The notes under the pieces: generated by a model
The model's database searches: none
What the model was told of the DNA's origin: nothing
Seen by the model: only the letters and a program-made list of their open reading frames with translations
Assembly: GCF_024679245.1 (NCBI RefSeq)
Contig: NC_090175.1
Span: 50,866,732-50,930,731, forward strand
Reading direction: 5' to 3'
DNA: 64,000 nt
Source of the DNA: Pseudorasbora parva
Lineage: Eukaryota; Chordata; Actinopteri; Cypriniformes; Gobionidae
Part shown: piece after piece, positions 25,403-38,339 of the stretch
How the letters are laid out: each line of letters begins with the position of its first letter
How positions within the stretch are numbered: position 1 is the first letter of the stretch
Program-made: the position numbers and the translations under genes

Positions 25403-27302
<1,900 letters not shown>

Positions 27303-27697
27303 AAATGCCACGGCCTACCTGAGCATTGTTTCTGACCATGTCCATCCCTTTATGACCACCTTGTACCCATCCTCTGATGGCTACTTCCAGCAGGATAATG
27401 CACCATGTCACAAAGCTTGAATCATTTCAAATTGGTTTCTTGAACATGACAATGAGTTCACTGTACTAAAATGGCCCCACAGTAACCAGATCTCAACCCA
27501 ATAGATCATCTTTGGGATGTGGTGGAACAGGAGCTTCGTGCCCTGGATGTGCATCCCACAAATCTCCATAAACTGCAAGATGCTATCCTATCAATATGGG
27601 CCAACATTTCTAAAGAATGCTTTCAGCACCTTGTTGAATCAATGCCACGTAGAATTAAGGCAGTTCTGAAGGTGAAAGGGGGTCAAACACAGTATTA
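27303..27697 (+). pseudogene. Tc1-like transposase C-terminal relic
   Basis: In shifting plus frames: DHVHPFMTT, SSDGYFQQDNAPCH (the second catalytic Asp block of the DDE core), then PDLNPIDHLWDVVEQELRA, DAILSIWANISKECFQHLVE and SMPRRIKAVLKVKGGQTQY before a stop. HLWD with the preceding SPDLNPI is the hallmark of the third Tc1 catalytic block. A stop replaces the Ser before PDLNP, and frameshifts occur near 27415. The 3' terminus is lost, replaced by the TA array at 27719. Confidence 0.85.
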
Positions 27698-27707
27698 GTA
27701 TGGTATG

Positions 27708-28454
<747 letters not shown>

Positions 28455-28706
28455 GGGCGGCAGTGGCTCAGTGGTTCATGTAGGTTGTCTACAAACCAGA
28501 AGGTTGGTGGTTCAATCCCCGGTTCCACCTGACCAAGTGTCGAGGTGTCCTTGAGCAAGACACCTAACCCCAGCTGCTCCCGATGAGCCGGATGGCGCCT
28601 TACATGGCTGACATCGCCGTCGGTGTATGAATGGGTGAATGTGAGGCAAAATGTAAAGCGCTTTGGATAAAAGCGCTATATAAATGCAGTCCATTTACCA
28701 TTTACC
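28455..28706 (+). mobile_element. tRNA-derived SINE with LINE-like 3' tail
   Basis: The head has a pol III type A box (CAGTGGCTCAGTGGTT) and a B box (GGTTCAATCCC) about 35 bp downstream. The body contains CCTTGAGCAAGACACCTAAC and GGATGGCGCC. The 3' part AAAGCGCTTTGGATAAAAGC and GCTATATAAATGCAGTCCAT matches the 3' end of L2/CR1-type LINEs that mobilise such SINEs in trans. Flanking CAAAAAT words on each side could be a target duplication. Transcription from its own internal promoter is expected of the family. Confidence 0.8.
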
Positions 28707-28930
28707 AAAAATAAATCACAACATTAGGTGATGATGTATTATTATGGATTTTTAATCTGTTACAATGTGGCAGTCATTTTGAACAAGAAACACGTTAACA
28801 TGAAATGAGCACAACAGGAGTAAAGGAAGTTAAGTTATTAGTTAGTTAGTGCAAAACTGATAGAGACATACCCCAAGCGACTTACAGCTGTGATCGCAGC
28901 AAAAGGTGGCGCTACAAAGTATTAACTTAA
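28707..28930. other. Short unassigned spacer
   Basis: Nothing supported. Confidence 0.5.
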
Positions 28931-29146
28931 GGGGGCCGAAAAATTTTGCACGCCCAATTTTTACGTTTTTGATTTGTTAAAAAAGTTTGAAATATCCAAT
29001 AAATTTCGTTCCACTTTATGATTGTGTCCCACTTGTTGTTGATTCTTCACAAAAAATTACAGTTTCATATCATTATGTTTGAAGCCTGAAATGTGGCAAA
29101 AGGTCGCAAAGTTCAAGGGGGGCGAATACTTTCGCAAGGCACTGTA
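28931..29146. mobile_element. Solo terminal repeat of a Tc1/mariner-like element
   Basis: It starts GGGGGCCGAAAAATTTTGCA and ends GAATACTTTCGCAAGGCACT before GTA. These are the two ends of the ~210-bp long terminal inverted repeat of a widespread fish Tc1-like element (consensus outer end CAGTGCCTTGCGAAAGTATT). Only one terminal repeat remains and no transposase is attached. Confidence 0.65.
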
Positions 29147-29281
29147 GCTTGCACTTAGTGTAAATAGCAACTAGATTCTATTTACTCTTAGTCCAAATAG
29201 CCGATGCCTAAAAAAGCCTCTTTTTGGAATGGCCTACTGTAATGTGACAGTACCATCATCAAAAATGGTCATAGGAGTCAA

Positions 29282-29832
29282 GATCCCGATCTCACGAAAA
29301 TGCGTATAAATAGTATGAGTACAATCTCGTGGAAAGTATACACCAAAAGAAGTTTTGGCGTGCATATGTATGCGGTTTTTCACGTGCATATGATACGCAC
29401 TTTATGGCGTATTATACGTACGAACCCCCCACCCCACAACCCTAATCCTACCCAAGAGCGTGTCATATGCACGCCATAAAGTGCATATCATACACTCTAA
29501 AAAATGCTGGGTTAAAAACAACCCAAGTTGGGTTGAAAATGCACCCAATTTTAACCCAATGGTTGAGTTGTTTTAACCCAGTGGTTGGATTAAATGTTGC
29601 TTAAGACAACCCAATTGCTGGGTAAGAACAACTCAACCATTGGGTAAAAACAACCCAATTGTTGGGTTGGTGCATTTTCAACCCAACTTGGGTTGTTTTT
29701 AACCCAGCATTTTTTAGAGTGTATGCACGCGAAAAACTGCGAAGCATTTGCACACCAAAACTCATTTTGGCGTATACATTCTACGAGATTTCACACTCGT
29801 ACTATTGATACGCATTACCATGAGATCGTGTT
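29282..29832. mobile_element. hAT-like element with exact 8-bp target duplication
   Basis: GGAGTCAA flanks both ends exactly (29274-29281 and 29833-29840). The termini pair: GATCTCACGAAAATGCGTAT left, and right reverse complement GATCTCATGGTAATGCGTAT. Pairing continues through AGT(A/T)(T/C)GAGT and CCAAAA(G/T)(A/G)AGTTTTGG. An 8-bp duplication points to hAT-type integration. No transposase. It is split by the palindromic MITE at 29491-29723. Confidence 0.8.
29491..29723. mobile_element. Near-perfect palindromic MITE in a TA site
   Basis: TA duplications at 29491-29492 and 29722-29723 bound a 229-bp element starting CACTCTAAAAAATGCTGGGT and ending in its exact complement. The outer ~55 bp of each arm pair without mismatch, and the middle is built from AACCCAA/TTGGGTT words that pair further. 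It sits inside the hAT-like element; removal restores ATATCATATGCACGC. Confidence 0.85.
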
Positions 29833-29840
29833 GGAGTCAA

Positions 29841-31567
29841 TCAAGTGTGATCAATGTACGATATTATTCAGTTGATGATTTTAAAGGTACTTTTCAGGAG
29901 CAATATTTGAATCTGAATATGACACTGAGGCACACTTAACAGAATTGCTCCCTCATAAGATGTGAACGGATGAGCCCACTTGTGTCAAAATGAGGCGCAA
30001 TTCCACCAACGCCATTCAGCCTTTTACATTTATTCTGTCTCTAGGAGTCACATTTGCATCTGGAGTAGTTCATAAGATATATCGTTGTCATGAAGCAGGA
30101 TTATTGATGTGATAACCGCTTGTAAATGTGATGAATGCAGGCGATGAAAGATAATATAATATGAATTCTACAGAACACCTCTGGGAGAAGAAAGGAATAT
30201 CAATGTCTTGTCTTGAATTTCTGAGGAATATCTGAGCCACTTCATAGATTATCTTCAGCCTTTACAAATGAACATGCTTGATTGTGGTGGATCTCATTTT
30301 TACGACATTTTCCCATGCATTTATGATAGATGCAAGTAATTTCATCCATTCTAGATAAGGCAGGTTATATTTTAAGGACCTCCATGGGTCTCAGTCACTC
30401 TCTTGTCATTCATCAAATTCTGAACCATTTTCTATAAATCTGGACTCAGTGTCAGATTCATTCATTCAGCCTTAAGGGAAGAACACCAGCATAAGAGAAA
30501 AGAGTAGAGGTGATAGGTGCAAATAGTGATGTTCATTTGGTTTAAAAGTGGAAATCTGTTCACAGTGCCGGCCCTAGCCTCTTTGGCGCCCTAGGCACGC
30601 CCCCTTATATTGCGATTTATATCACCAAATATTTAGACAAAATAATTTAAAACCAATAACACTTGTATAGCACTTTTCTAGATACCCAAATTCGCTTTAT
30701 GAGAAAACATGAGTCTAAATTATTTTTCCATTGACGTTTTCATTTATTTTGTAAAAGGGTTTCAAAGTCACATGTTTAAATAGTGTATATAAAAGTGCAA
30801 CACTTTTGGTTAAAAACAACGACAACAACAACAACACTTTTGTAAAACAAAAGATTAAAAAAAATTCAGTTTAAATATTCAAAATGCAGTATTTTTTGGT
30901 AAAAATTCAAACACTGAACCAAACGCAAATCTAAATCACTAAATAACAAAATTATAATTTACCTTAAACAAAATAAAAATAAAATAACAATTAAATTATT
31001 AGGCCTTTGCTAACTGCGTTTAATGTGCCTCTGAATAATTATAGAGACATTTCAAACCAATTGGCATAGCATAAAAAACGACAATGTTGTTGGAATCTGA
31101 ACATGAATGTTTTTAAATGTTATTTTTTCTTTATTTATGTTATTATTATTAGATATATTTTTTGCATTCTCGAGTATAGATATGCAGCTATAATTCACAA
31201 AGGTGATTCTGAATTATAGTTTATGGCCATTGCTTGAACACTATAGACCCATGCTTAGACTAAAGTAACACATCTTGAGGCTTTTGTTACCATACTTCAA
31301 ACACATGTACTCACACCGCAAACAAAAGAGCTGCTTAGCACTCTAGTTTCAATTCTGCAACACACTTACTCCTTTATGCAACACACTTGGTCCTGCATAC
31401 TACACTCTATTTCATACATAAGACACTTTGTTCAAAAATGAAATCTTAGGGTGCCATTTGTAAATAAACATGTATCAGAAAAATAAAATACACATCGGCT
31501 AATTGCAACCACTCAAATACACACCTGAAGGCACTTACTTGCACAAATGAACACAAATCAGCCAACG
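29841..31567. other. Unassigned AT-rich DNA
   Basis: GTGCCGGCCCTAGCCTCTTT with GGCGCCCTAGGCACG at about 30567-30600 is the kind of terminus seen in dispersed fish DNA elements; no partner is found. 30600-31200 is AT-rich. 31260-31560 is rich in CAACACAC/CACTT words and may be an old relative of the element inserted at 31.6 kb. No gene. Confidence 0.4.
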
Positions 31568-31618
31568 AGAGAGTTGTTGTGTTGTGTCTTGTGTACACTG
31601 TCTTGTGTCTTGTTTTTA

Positions 31619-32706
31619 CAGTTTTTTTTTCAACTGCTTACACACATTTTCCAAAGGTTTCCTCTTTTTTTCAAAACTTAACACACAAATTCAAGAATTC
31701 CATACACAAGATGCAAAATGCCTCACATCTCTGTCAAAATGAAACAACACAGTCAAAATATCACAAACATATTTCAAAAGCAAATATTTGTCTTACGTTG
31801 TAAACACCTTTACCATAATGTTATATTTTTGATTATGTCATATACACACGGTTATTCAAAACCTAAAGCTCTTCTTTTAAAAGCTCACATGTACATGAAT
31901 GAATGTAATTGGGAGAGAGCTGTTGAATATATAAAGTAAAAAACAAAAGCAAAATTGAAACCAAACTTTTTATTTATGTTTTTATTTGTTTTGCTATTTG
32001 TGGTTGTAAATGTAGTATTAGTGTACACAGTTTGAAAAAGAAAAAAAAAAAAAAAAAAAACCTTCAAAAATATGTAGTGTTGCAGCATGTAGTGTAAAAC
32101 CAAACATAATGTGTGTGCTTGCATGTGGAGATGGTTGGGTGTATCTAGGCTCCATCTCTCCTCTGGGCTGGGTCCGGCCACAATACTTCATCCACGTCAC
32201 ATGCTATATTCCCTCTTGCCAGACACCGTGGAAAGAACCTTCTTGCATGGCGTATCCAACCTTGGATGGAGGCAGCATCAGTGTCTCCACAACTTCTCTT
32301 ACTCTGTCTGCATTGTTTGCATCCATGGTCCAAAAGCTATTACTTGACCTTTGGCCTATTTATAGGCCACTACTAAAGATATGATTGGCTGTTGTTAAGT
32401 AAAGCAACAAGTGTTTGCACATGTGAGGAGTTAGTGTGAGGCACTGATGAATTAGTGTGGCATTTTGATTGGTTGTGTTTTTATAAAAGGAAATCAAGAA
32501 ACTTCCTGTCAGATTTTTGTGTGTTGCCTAGAAAATTGTGTGTTGTGTTTTGCAAAAAGTGTTTAATGAAATTGAAAACTGAGTAAAAGGCCAAAAAATA
32601 GTCAATGGTTTTGCAGATTTAGTGTGTGGTTCTGGTGTTTGAGCGTCAGGTTTTTAAAATTGTGTGACAAGTAACAATTTTGTGTGTAAGCAGTTGAAAA
32701 AAACTG
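31619..32706 (-). mobile_element. Tc1/IS630-like element, internally deleted, inserted in the 21-bp array
   Basis: TA at 31617-31618 and 32707-32708 flanks the termini CAGTTTTTTTTTCAACTGCT (left) and, as reverse complement, CAGTTTTTTTCAACTGCTTA (right); pairing continues through CACAC. Joining the flanks gives TCTTGTTTTTAATGTGTT, an exact 21-bp-unit junction, so the array predates the insertion. A minus-strand TATAAATA at about 32358-32366 lies 30-40 bp upstream of an ATG at 32326. The transposase gene is reduced to the first codons and the C-terminus. Confidence 0.75.
32145..32326 (-). pseudogene. Tc1-like DDE transposase remnant (N-terminus and C-terminus only)
   Basis: The minus strand from 32326 reads MDANNADRVREVVETLMLPP. 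After a frame change it reads GWIRHARRFFPRCLARGNIA, CDVDEVLWPDPAQRRDGA and stop at 32145. GWIRH.RR.FPRC.AR..I.CDVDE.LWP is the C-terminal end of a fish Tc1-like (IS630 superfamily) transposase as I remember the family. All three catalytic acidic residues lie in the deleted middle. The element can be mobilised only in trans, if at all. Confidence 0.55.
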
Positions 32707-33853
32707 TAATGTGTTTTGTCTTGTTTTCATTATGTTGTGTCTTGTTTTTATTGTGTTGTGTCTTTTTTTGTTATGTTGTGTCTTGTTTTTATTGTGTTGT
32801 GTCTTGTTTTTATTGTGTTGTGTCTTATTTTTATTGTGTTGTGTCTTGTTTACAGTGTGTTGTGTCTTGTTTACAGTGTGTTGTGGCTTGTTTATAGTGT
32901 GTTGTGGCTTGCTTATAGTGTGTTGTGTCTTATTTTTATTGTGTTGTGTCTTTTATACAGTGTGTTGTGTCTTGTTTACAGTGTGTTGTGTCTTGTTTTT
33001 AATGTGTTGTGTCTTGTTTTTATTGTGCTGTGTCTTGTTTTTAGTGTGTTGTGTCTTGTTTTTAATGTGTTGTGTCTTGTTTTTAATGTGTTGTGTCTTG
33101 TTTTTATTGTGTTGTGTCTTGTTTTTATTGTGTTGTGTCTTGTTTACACTGTGTTGTGTCTTGTTTTTAATGTGTTGTGTCTTGTTTTTAATGTGTTGTG
33201 TCTTGTTATTAATGTGTTGTGTCTTGTTTTTATTGTGTTGTGTATTGTTGACAGTGTGTTGTGGCTTGTCTCCGTTGTGTTGTGTCTTGTTTTCATTGTG
33301 TTGTGTCTTGTTTTCATTGTGTTGTGTCTTGTTTTTATTGTGTTGTATCTTGTTTTTATTGTGTTGTGGCTTGTCTCCGTTGTGTTGTGTCTTGTTTTCA
33401 TTGTGTTGTATCTTGTTTTTATTGTGTTGTGTCTTGTTTTTATTGTGTTGTATCTTGTTTTTATTGTGTTGTGTCTTGTTTACAGTGTGTTGTGTCTTGT
33501 TTACAGTGTGTTGTGTCTTGTTTACAGTGTGTTGTGTCTTGTTTTCATTGTGTTGTGTCTTGTTTTTATTGTGTTGTGTCTTGTTTTCATTGTGTTGTGT
33601 CTTGTTTTTAATGTGTTGTGTCTTGTTTTTAATGTGTTGTGTCTTGTTTTTATTGTGTTGTGTATTGTTGACAGTGTGTTGTGGCTTGTCTCCGTTGTGT
33701 TGTGTCTTGTTTTCATTGTGTTGTGTCTCGTTTTCATTGTGTTGTGGTTTGTTTACAGTGTGTTCTATTTTTCTTTGTGTTTTGTCTGGATTACAGTGTG
33801 TTGTGGCTTCTTTTCATTATGTTGTGGCTTGTTTTTGTTATGTTGTGTCTGGT

Positions 33854-33900
33854 TTGTGTGACAAGTAACAATTTTGTGTGTAAGCAGTTGAAAAAAACTG
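33854..33900 (-). mobile_element. Duplicated tip of the Tc1/IS630-like element
   Basis: TTGTGTGACAAGTAACAATT and GTGTGTAAGCAGTTG with the terminus AAAAAAACTG repeat the sequence at 32660-32706 at an offset of exactly 1194 bp. The other end of the transposon is absent, so this copy arose by duplication of the array with the transposon tip, not by transposition. Confidence 0.92.
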
Positions 33901-34920
33901 TAATGTGTTTTGTCTTGTTTTCATTATGTTGTGTCTTGTTTTTATTGTGTTGTGTCTTTTTTTGTTATGTTGTGTCTTGTTTTTATTGTGTTGTGTCCTG
34001 TTTACAGTGTGTTGTGTCTTATTTTTATTGTGTTGTGTCTTGTTTACAGTGTGTTGTGTCTTGTTTACAGTGTGTTGTGTCTTGTTTTTATTGTGTTGTG
34101 TCTTATTTTTATTGTGTTGTGTCTTGTTTACAGTGTGTTGTGTCTTGTTTACAGTGTGTTGTGGCTTGTTTATAGTGTGTTGTGGCTTGTTTATAGTGTG
34201 TTGTGTCTTATTTTTATTGTGTTGTGTCTTTTATACAGTGTGTTGTGTCTTGTTTACAGTGTGTTGTGTCTTGTTTTTAATGTGTTGTGTCTTGTTTTCA
34301 TTGTGTTGTGTCTTGTTTTTATTGTGCTGTGTCTTGTTTTTATTGTGTTGTGTCTTGTTTTTAATGTGTTGTGTCTTGTTTTTATTGTGTTGTGTCTTGT
34401 TTACAGTGTGTTGTGTCTTGTTTTTAATGTGTTGTGTCTTGTTTTTAATGTGTTGTGTCTTGTTTTTAATGTGTTGTGTCTTGTTTTTATTGTGTTGTGT
34501 ATTGTTGACAGTGTGTTGTGGCTTGTCTCCGTTGTGTTGTCTCTTGTTTTCATTGTGTTGTGTCTTGTTTTCATTGTGTTGTGTCTTGTTTTTATTGTGT
34601 TGTATCTTGTTTTTATTGTGTTGTGGCTTGTCTCCGTTGTGTTGTGTCTTGATTTCATTGTGTTGTGTCTCGTTTTCATTGTGTTGTGGTTTGTTTACAG
34701 TGTGTTCTATTTTTCTTTGTGTTTTGTCTGGATTACAGTGTGTTGTGGCTTCTTTTCATTATGTTGTGGCTTGTTTTTGCTGTGGCTTGTTTTCATTGTG
34801 TTGTGGCTTGTTTATAGTATGTTGTGGATTGATTTCGTTGTATTGTAGATTGTTTCCTTTGTGTTACTGTTTGATTACTTTGTGTAATGGATTGTATCTG
34901 TTGTGTTGGAGCTTGTTTTT

Positions 34921-35256
34921 GTTATGTTGTGTCTTGTTTTCATTGTGTTGTGGCTTGTTTACTGTGTGTTGTGGCTTGTTTATAGTGTTGTGTGGCTTGT
35001 TTTTGTTATGTTGTGTCTTGTTTTCATTGTGTTGTGGCTTGTTTACTGTGTGTTGTGGCTTGTTTATAGTGTTTTGTGGCTTGTTTCCGTTATGTTATGT
35101 CTTGTTTTCATTGTGTTGTGGCTTGTTTACTGTGTGTTGTGGCTTGTTTATAGTGTTTTGTGGCTTGTTTTCGTTATGTTATGTCTTGTTTTCATTGTGT
35201 TGTGGCTTGTTTTCTATGTATTGCAGCTTATTTTTGTTGTGACTTGTTTCCGTTGT
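34921..35256 (+). repeat. 84-bp higher-order repeat (4 x 21 bp), four copies
   Basis: The start GTTATGTT(G/A)TGTCTTG recurs at 34921, 35005, 35089 and 35173, each 84 bp apart. Within each copy the four 21-bp units carry the ordered heptamers TTTTCAT, TTTACTG, TTTATAG and a TTTTTGT/TTTCCGT class. The fourth copy degrades near 35215. Confidence 0.85.
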
Positions 35257-35460
35257 GTTGTGGGTTGATTTTGTTCTGTTGTGGATTGTTTCCATTGTGT
35301 TATTGTTTGATTTTGTTGTGTGAAATGTTTTTGTTGTGTTTTGGCTTGTTTGCATGACTTAATTGTGTTATGGATTGTTTATGTTGTGTTGTGGATTGTT
35401 TCTGTTGTGTTGTGGCTTGATTTTGTTGTGTACTTATGTTTGCTTTTTAAATGTAATTGT

Positions 35461-37624
35461 GTTGTAAGGGCCCTACTGGGGCACCGTGGATATATGGCTT
35501 GAAAGATCTAGGAAGAGTGACAATTGACAAATTTCAAATTAAGAAAAATAAATAAATATTGTAGGCCTACAATAAAATGTATAGTTACAATTTCAGAAGA
35601 CTTTCTGCTCTGGCTTTCTACTATCCTGGTTTACCATTGAACGTATTGAAGCACTGCTGTTAGTGCATGTTCTGTTTGTGTTTTTTCCTCATTTTGAGAA
35701 AAATGTGTCTGCTAAATGAATGAATGTGTATGCATGTAGTAAATTCCTTTCAGAGTCATTAATGTACAGTAACAGGGAACAGGACAATAAAATGAGTTGG
35801 CCTCCTACTCTTGAGACAGTTTAACATGCATCACTGACCTTCTGACAGAATAGTGGAAATGTCCTGGTCTCTGGCAGCCATTTTGTTGGCTTGGCCTCCC
35901 TTTGCATTGCGTCTCATTTCCACACAACTCATTTTCACCCTTTGTTCACACTACAATGCATCATCCAAACGAGTCATAATTACACAGGCAATCAAAGTGC
36001 ATTTCATCTCAAATGATTTTTCACTATTTAGAGGGTGTTAATATTTCAAAGACCTGAATCACAAACAGCTCTGTCCACATGTAATTAGAATTAATGTGGC
36101 TCATCTAAATCGGCTCTCATTTACTCTTTGACCGAGATACATTTTTCAACGATGCAACACAACTCTTGACCCATCTGTTCATTTGCAGAGCTCTCATGAT
36201 GAGATTCGCATCAGCTCAAGTTTTATTGTCATTGATGTCATACAGAGTAAGATGAAATGTAGCTTTCATTGACCTTGCAGACTTTGTACTTTCAGTGTGT
36301 TCTCTGGGAGTTGACCCCATGACCACCATAGCCATGGTGTTTCTTGTTATACCTTTTCATCTCATAATACAACAGTACAATATACAAGGTGGTGATGGAT
36401 AGTAGTGTGTCATAGACAACCACCTGGGATTGCATGATCATTCTGAAACTTTAGTTTCCTAGAACATGTTTCTACATTGTATTACTTAGATCTATTTAAG
36501 CAGTTAAGACTCATTGCACTTAGGAGACTTTTATAGAAACTTGGGCAACAAAATAATTGGACGGCATGGGGTTCCAATCACCTGCTGTTATTGGCTGCGA
36601 TTCAGTAGCTAGAGGAGCTATTAGAGAGAATTGGGGGACCAAGTAACAGACCACAAACTGATTTGTGCCAATTTATCTTGAGTATGCTTTCAAGTTAACC
36701 ATGCTCCATGAGCCATGATCCAGTCAAGTCTACTGGATGTAGATAACTGATGAGCTGGTTTAGGTTATGCCACATACTTTATATGGGACTCGATGAGCTT
36801 GAGTTTGTAGTGCTTAATATTTTGCAACATTATGATTTTGAAGAAATATGAATAACATTTTAATTCAATACATTGATACCTTAGTGAAAATACCTGCTAT
36901 TTCTCCCTCTCTGTTTCTCCTTTTTTGCCTGATCTAAACCAGATCTACAATTATTAATATTCATTTTATTGTTCCTGCAAAAGGAAATGTTTTGGTGCCA
37001 GAGTGCTGACATTTCAAATGATGTGTAGAAAAGAGATTATAAGGAAGCAGAAGAATAATGGGAAAGTCTATCTTATTCTCTAGATTTAAGATATTTTGAC
37101 ATTTAGGTCAAAAGTCGGTCAGCCTTAACTTTGAAAGCTTTAGATAAATGTCAGGTTATATAATAAAATGTGATATTAACTCTACTTCTCGTACTTCTCT
37201 ACTTAACTTTCTCTAAAGGTATGTGATTGTTCATGCAGAATTAAATTAATAATATATGCAGTTGATGAAAATACACAATAGACAACTATTCCAAGCTGTG
37301 GTTTAATTGTGTTCTGACCAGGTCCTCACCTGTTTTACTAACCAAGTTGACCAAAATGGTATCAATAGATTTTATAGTCATATTCCAGGTCGGCCATGGT
37401 AATATTTTGTATTTGGGTGTACAGGGACTTGCATGGCTGAATTACAAAATGCATTATGGTTTTGGGTAGAAAACCTACACAAAAGACTTCCATCTCAGTT
37501 AAACATTCAGATCTGCTCTGTTAACATATGCATCATACTATTTGCACTTAAAAAAAGCTTAGAATGCACAATATATCCCTATATTGGTTATCTGCCAATT
37601 TTTAAGATTTGTTATTAGTCGCTA
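35461..37624. other. Unassigned low-repeat DNA
   Basis: 35800-36160 is repeat-poor with TAATTACACAGG, ATGTAATTAGAATTAATGTGG and ACCGAGATAC, and could be conserved non-coding sequence. CTCAAGTTTTATTGTCATTG at 36217-36236 resembles a retroelement tail in minus orientation. No gene. Confidence 0.35.
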
Positions 37625-37850
37625 AAAAAAGTTTTTTTAATTGGCATTGATGGTTTAAGAATCTTTAACATCCATGGTACCTTTCCATTGTACAAAAGGT
37701 CCTTTATAGTGGAGAAGGTTTTTAATTTTTATTCAAACAAAGAAAAAAAAAATATAGTGTCTCTATTATGCTACTTTAAAGGTTCCCCTACAAAAGATTT
37801 ACATGCATCCAAGATAAAAACAAACAAACAAACAAAACACCTTTTTAATT
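37625..37850. mobile_element. Degraded copy of the CACTCTTAAAA-type MITE
   Basis: GGCATTGATGGTTTAAGAAT, CATCCATGGTACCTTTCCAT and AAAGGTCCTTTATAGTGGAG follow the same order as in the 6.1-kb copy. Termini are worn away. Confidence 0.6.
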
Positions 37851-38339
37851 TAAATTGAAAATGAGGTCTCTCGAAATCCTTCCTTTCTGACAGCCTGCTC
37901 TTCTCTGATTGGTCAGACGGGCCCAATCTGTTGTGATTGGTCTGCCGCTTACAGCACGTGTCAGAAAGAAACGCCCATTACCATCTAGATACACAGTGAC
38001 ATGAACCATGGCATTGGTCTTTCTGTATAAAATACTGCTTGAGTCCTCATCCTTTTGAAATGCATGAAAAGTTGGTTTCCTCAACATGTCGACAACATGA
38101 ACTAAACTCTTCCTGGTCTACGATACAACTACAGCTTTTGAGGGCGGGTCAAACTAGACATCATTCATGGGCAACCAATAAATACCATAGTCTTGAACTT
38201 TGCTCATTTTTTTTACATTGGTATGTATCAGGAAGTGAGAGTAGAATTGCTGGCGACTCGTTTTGGTTGTTATGGTTAGGAGAGAATAACTTTATTTGGT
38301 GAGATCTTTAAAACTTTGCAGACCCTTTACATTCACAAA

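Larger units (their letters stand above)
31568..35460 (+). repeat. 21-bp satellite-like array, interrupted and partly duplicated
   Basis: The unit is a constant 14-mer TGTGTTGTGTCTTG plus a variable heptamer (TTTTTAT, TTTACAG, TTTTCAT, TTTTTAA, TTTATAG, TCTCCGT). About 2.5 units lie at 31568-31618, then a transposon (31619-32706), then about 130 more units, decaying after 35256. The unit length is a multiple of 3 and lacks stops in the plus frames, so 381-445-codon Cys/Leu/Val frames run through it (for example 33905-35242). These are artefacts, not genes. Exact 21-bp register links distant parts. Confidence 0.93.

Noticed and set aside
32711..35242. Open frames of 381, 385 and 445 codons, rich in Cys, Val, Leu and Phe, looking like a hydrophobic membrane protein
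   Set aside because: They are translations of a 21-bp tandem repeat whose length is a multiple of three and which lacks stops in the plus frames. Several frames are open at once over the same DNA, the pattern expected of a repeat rather than a gene.
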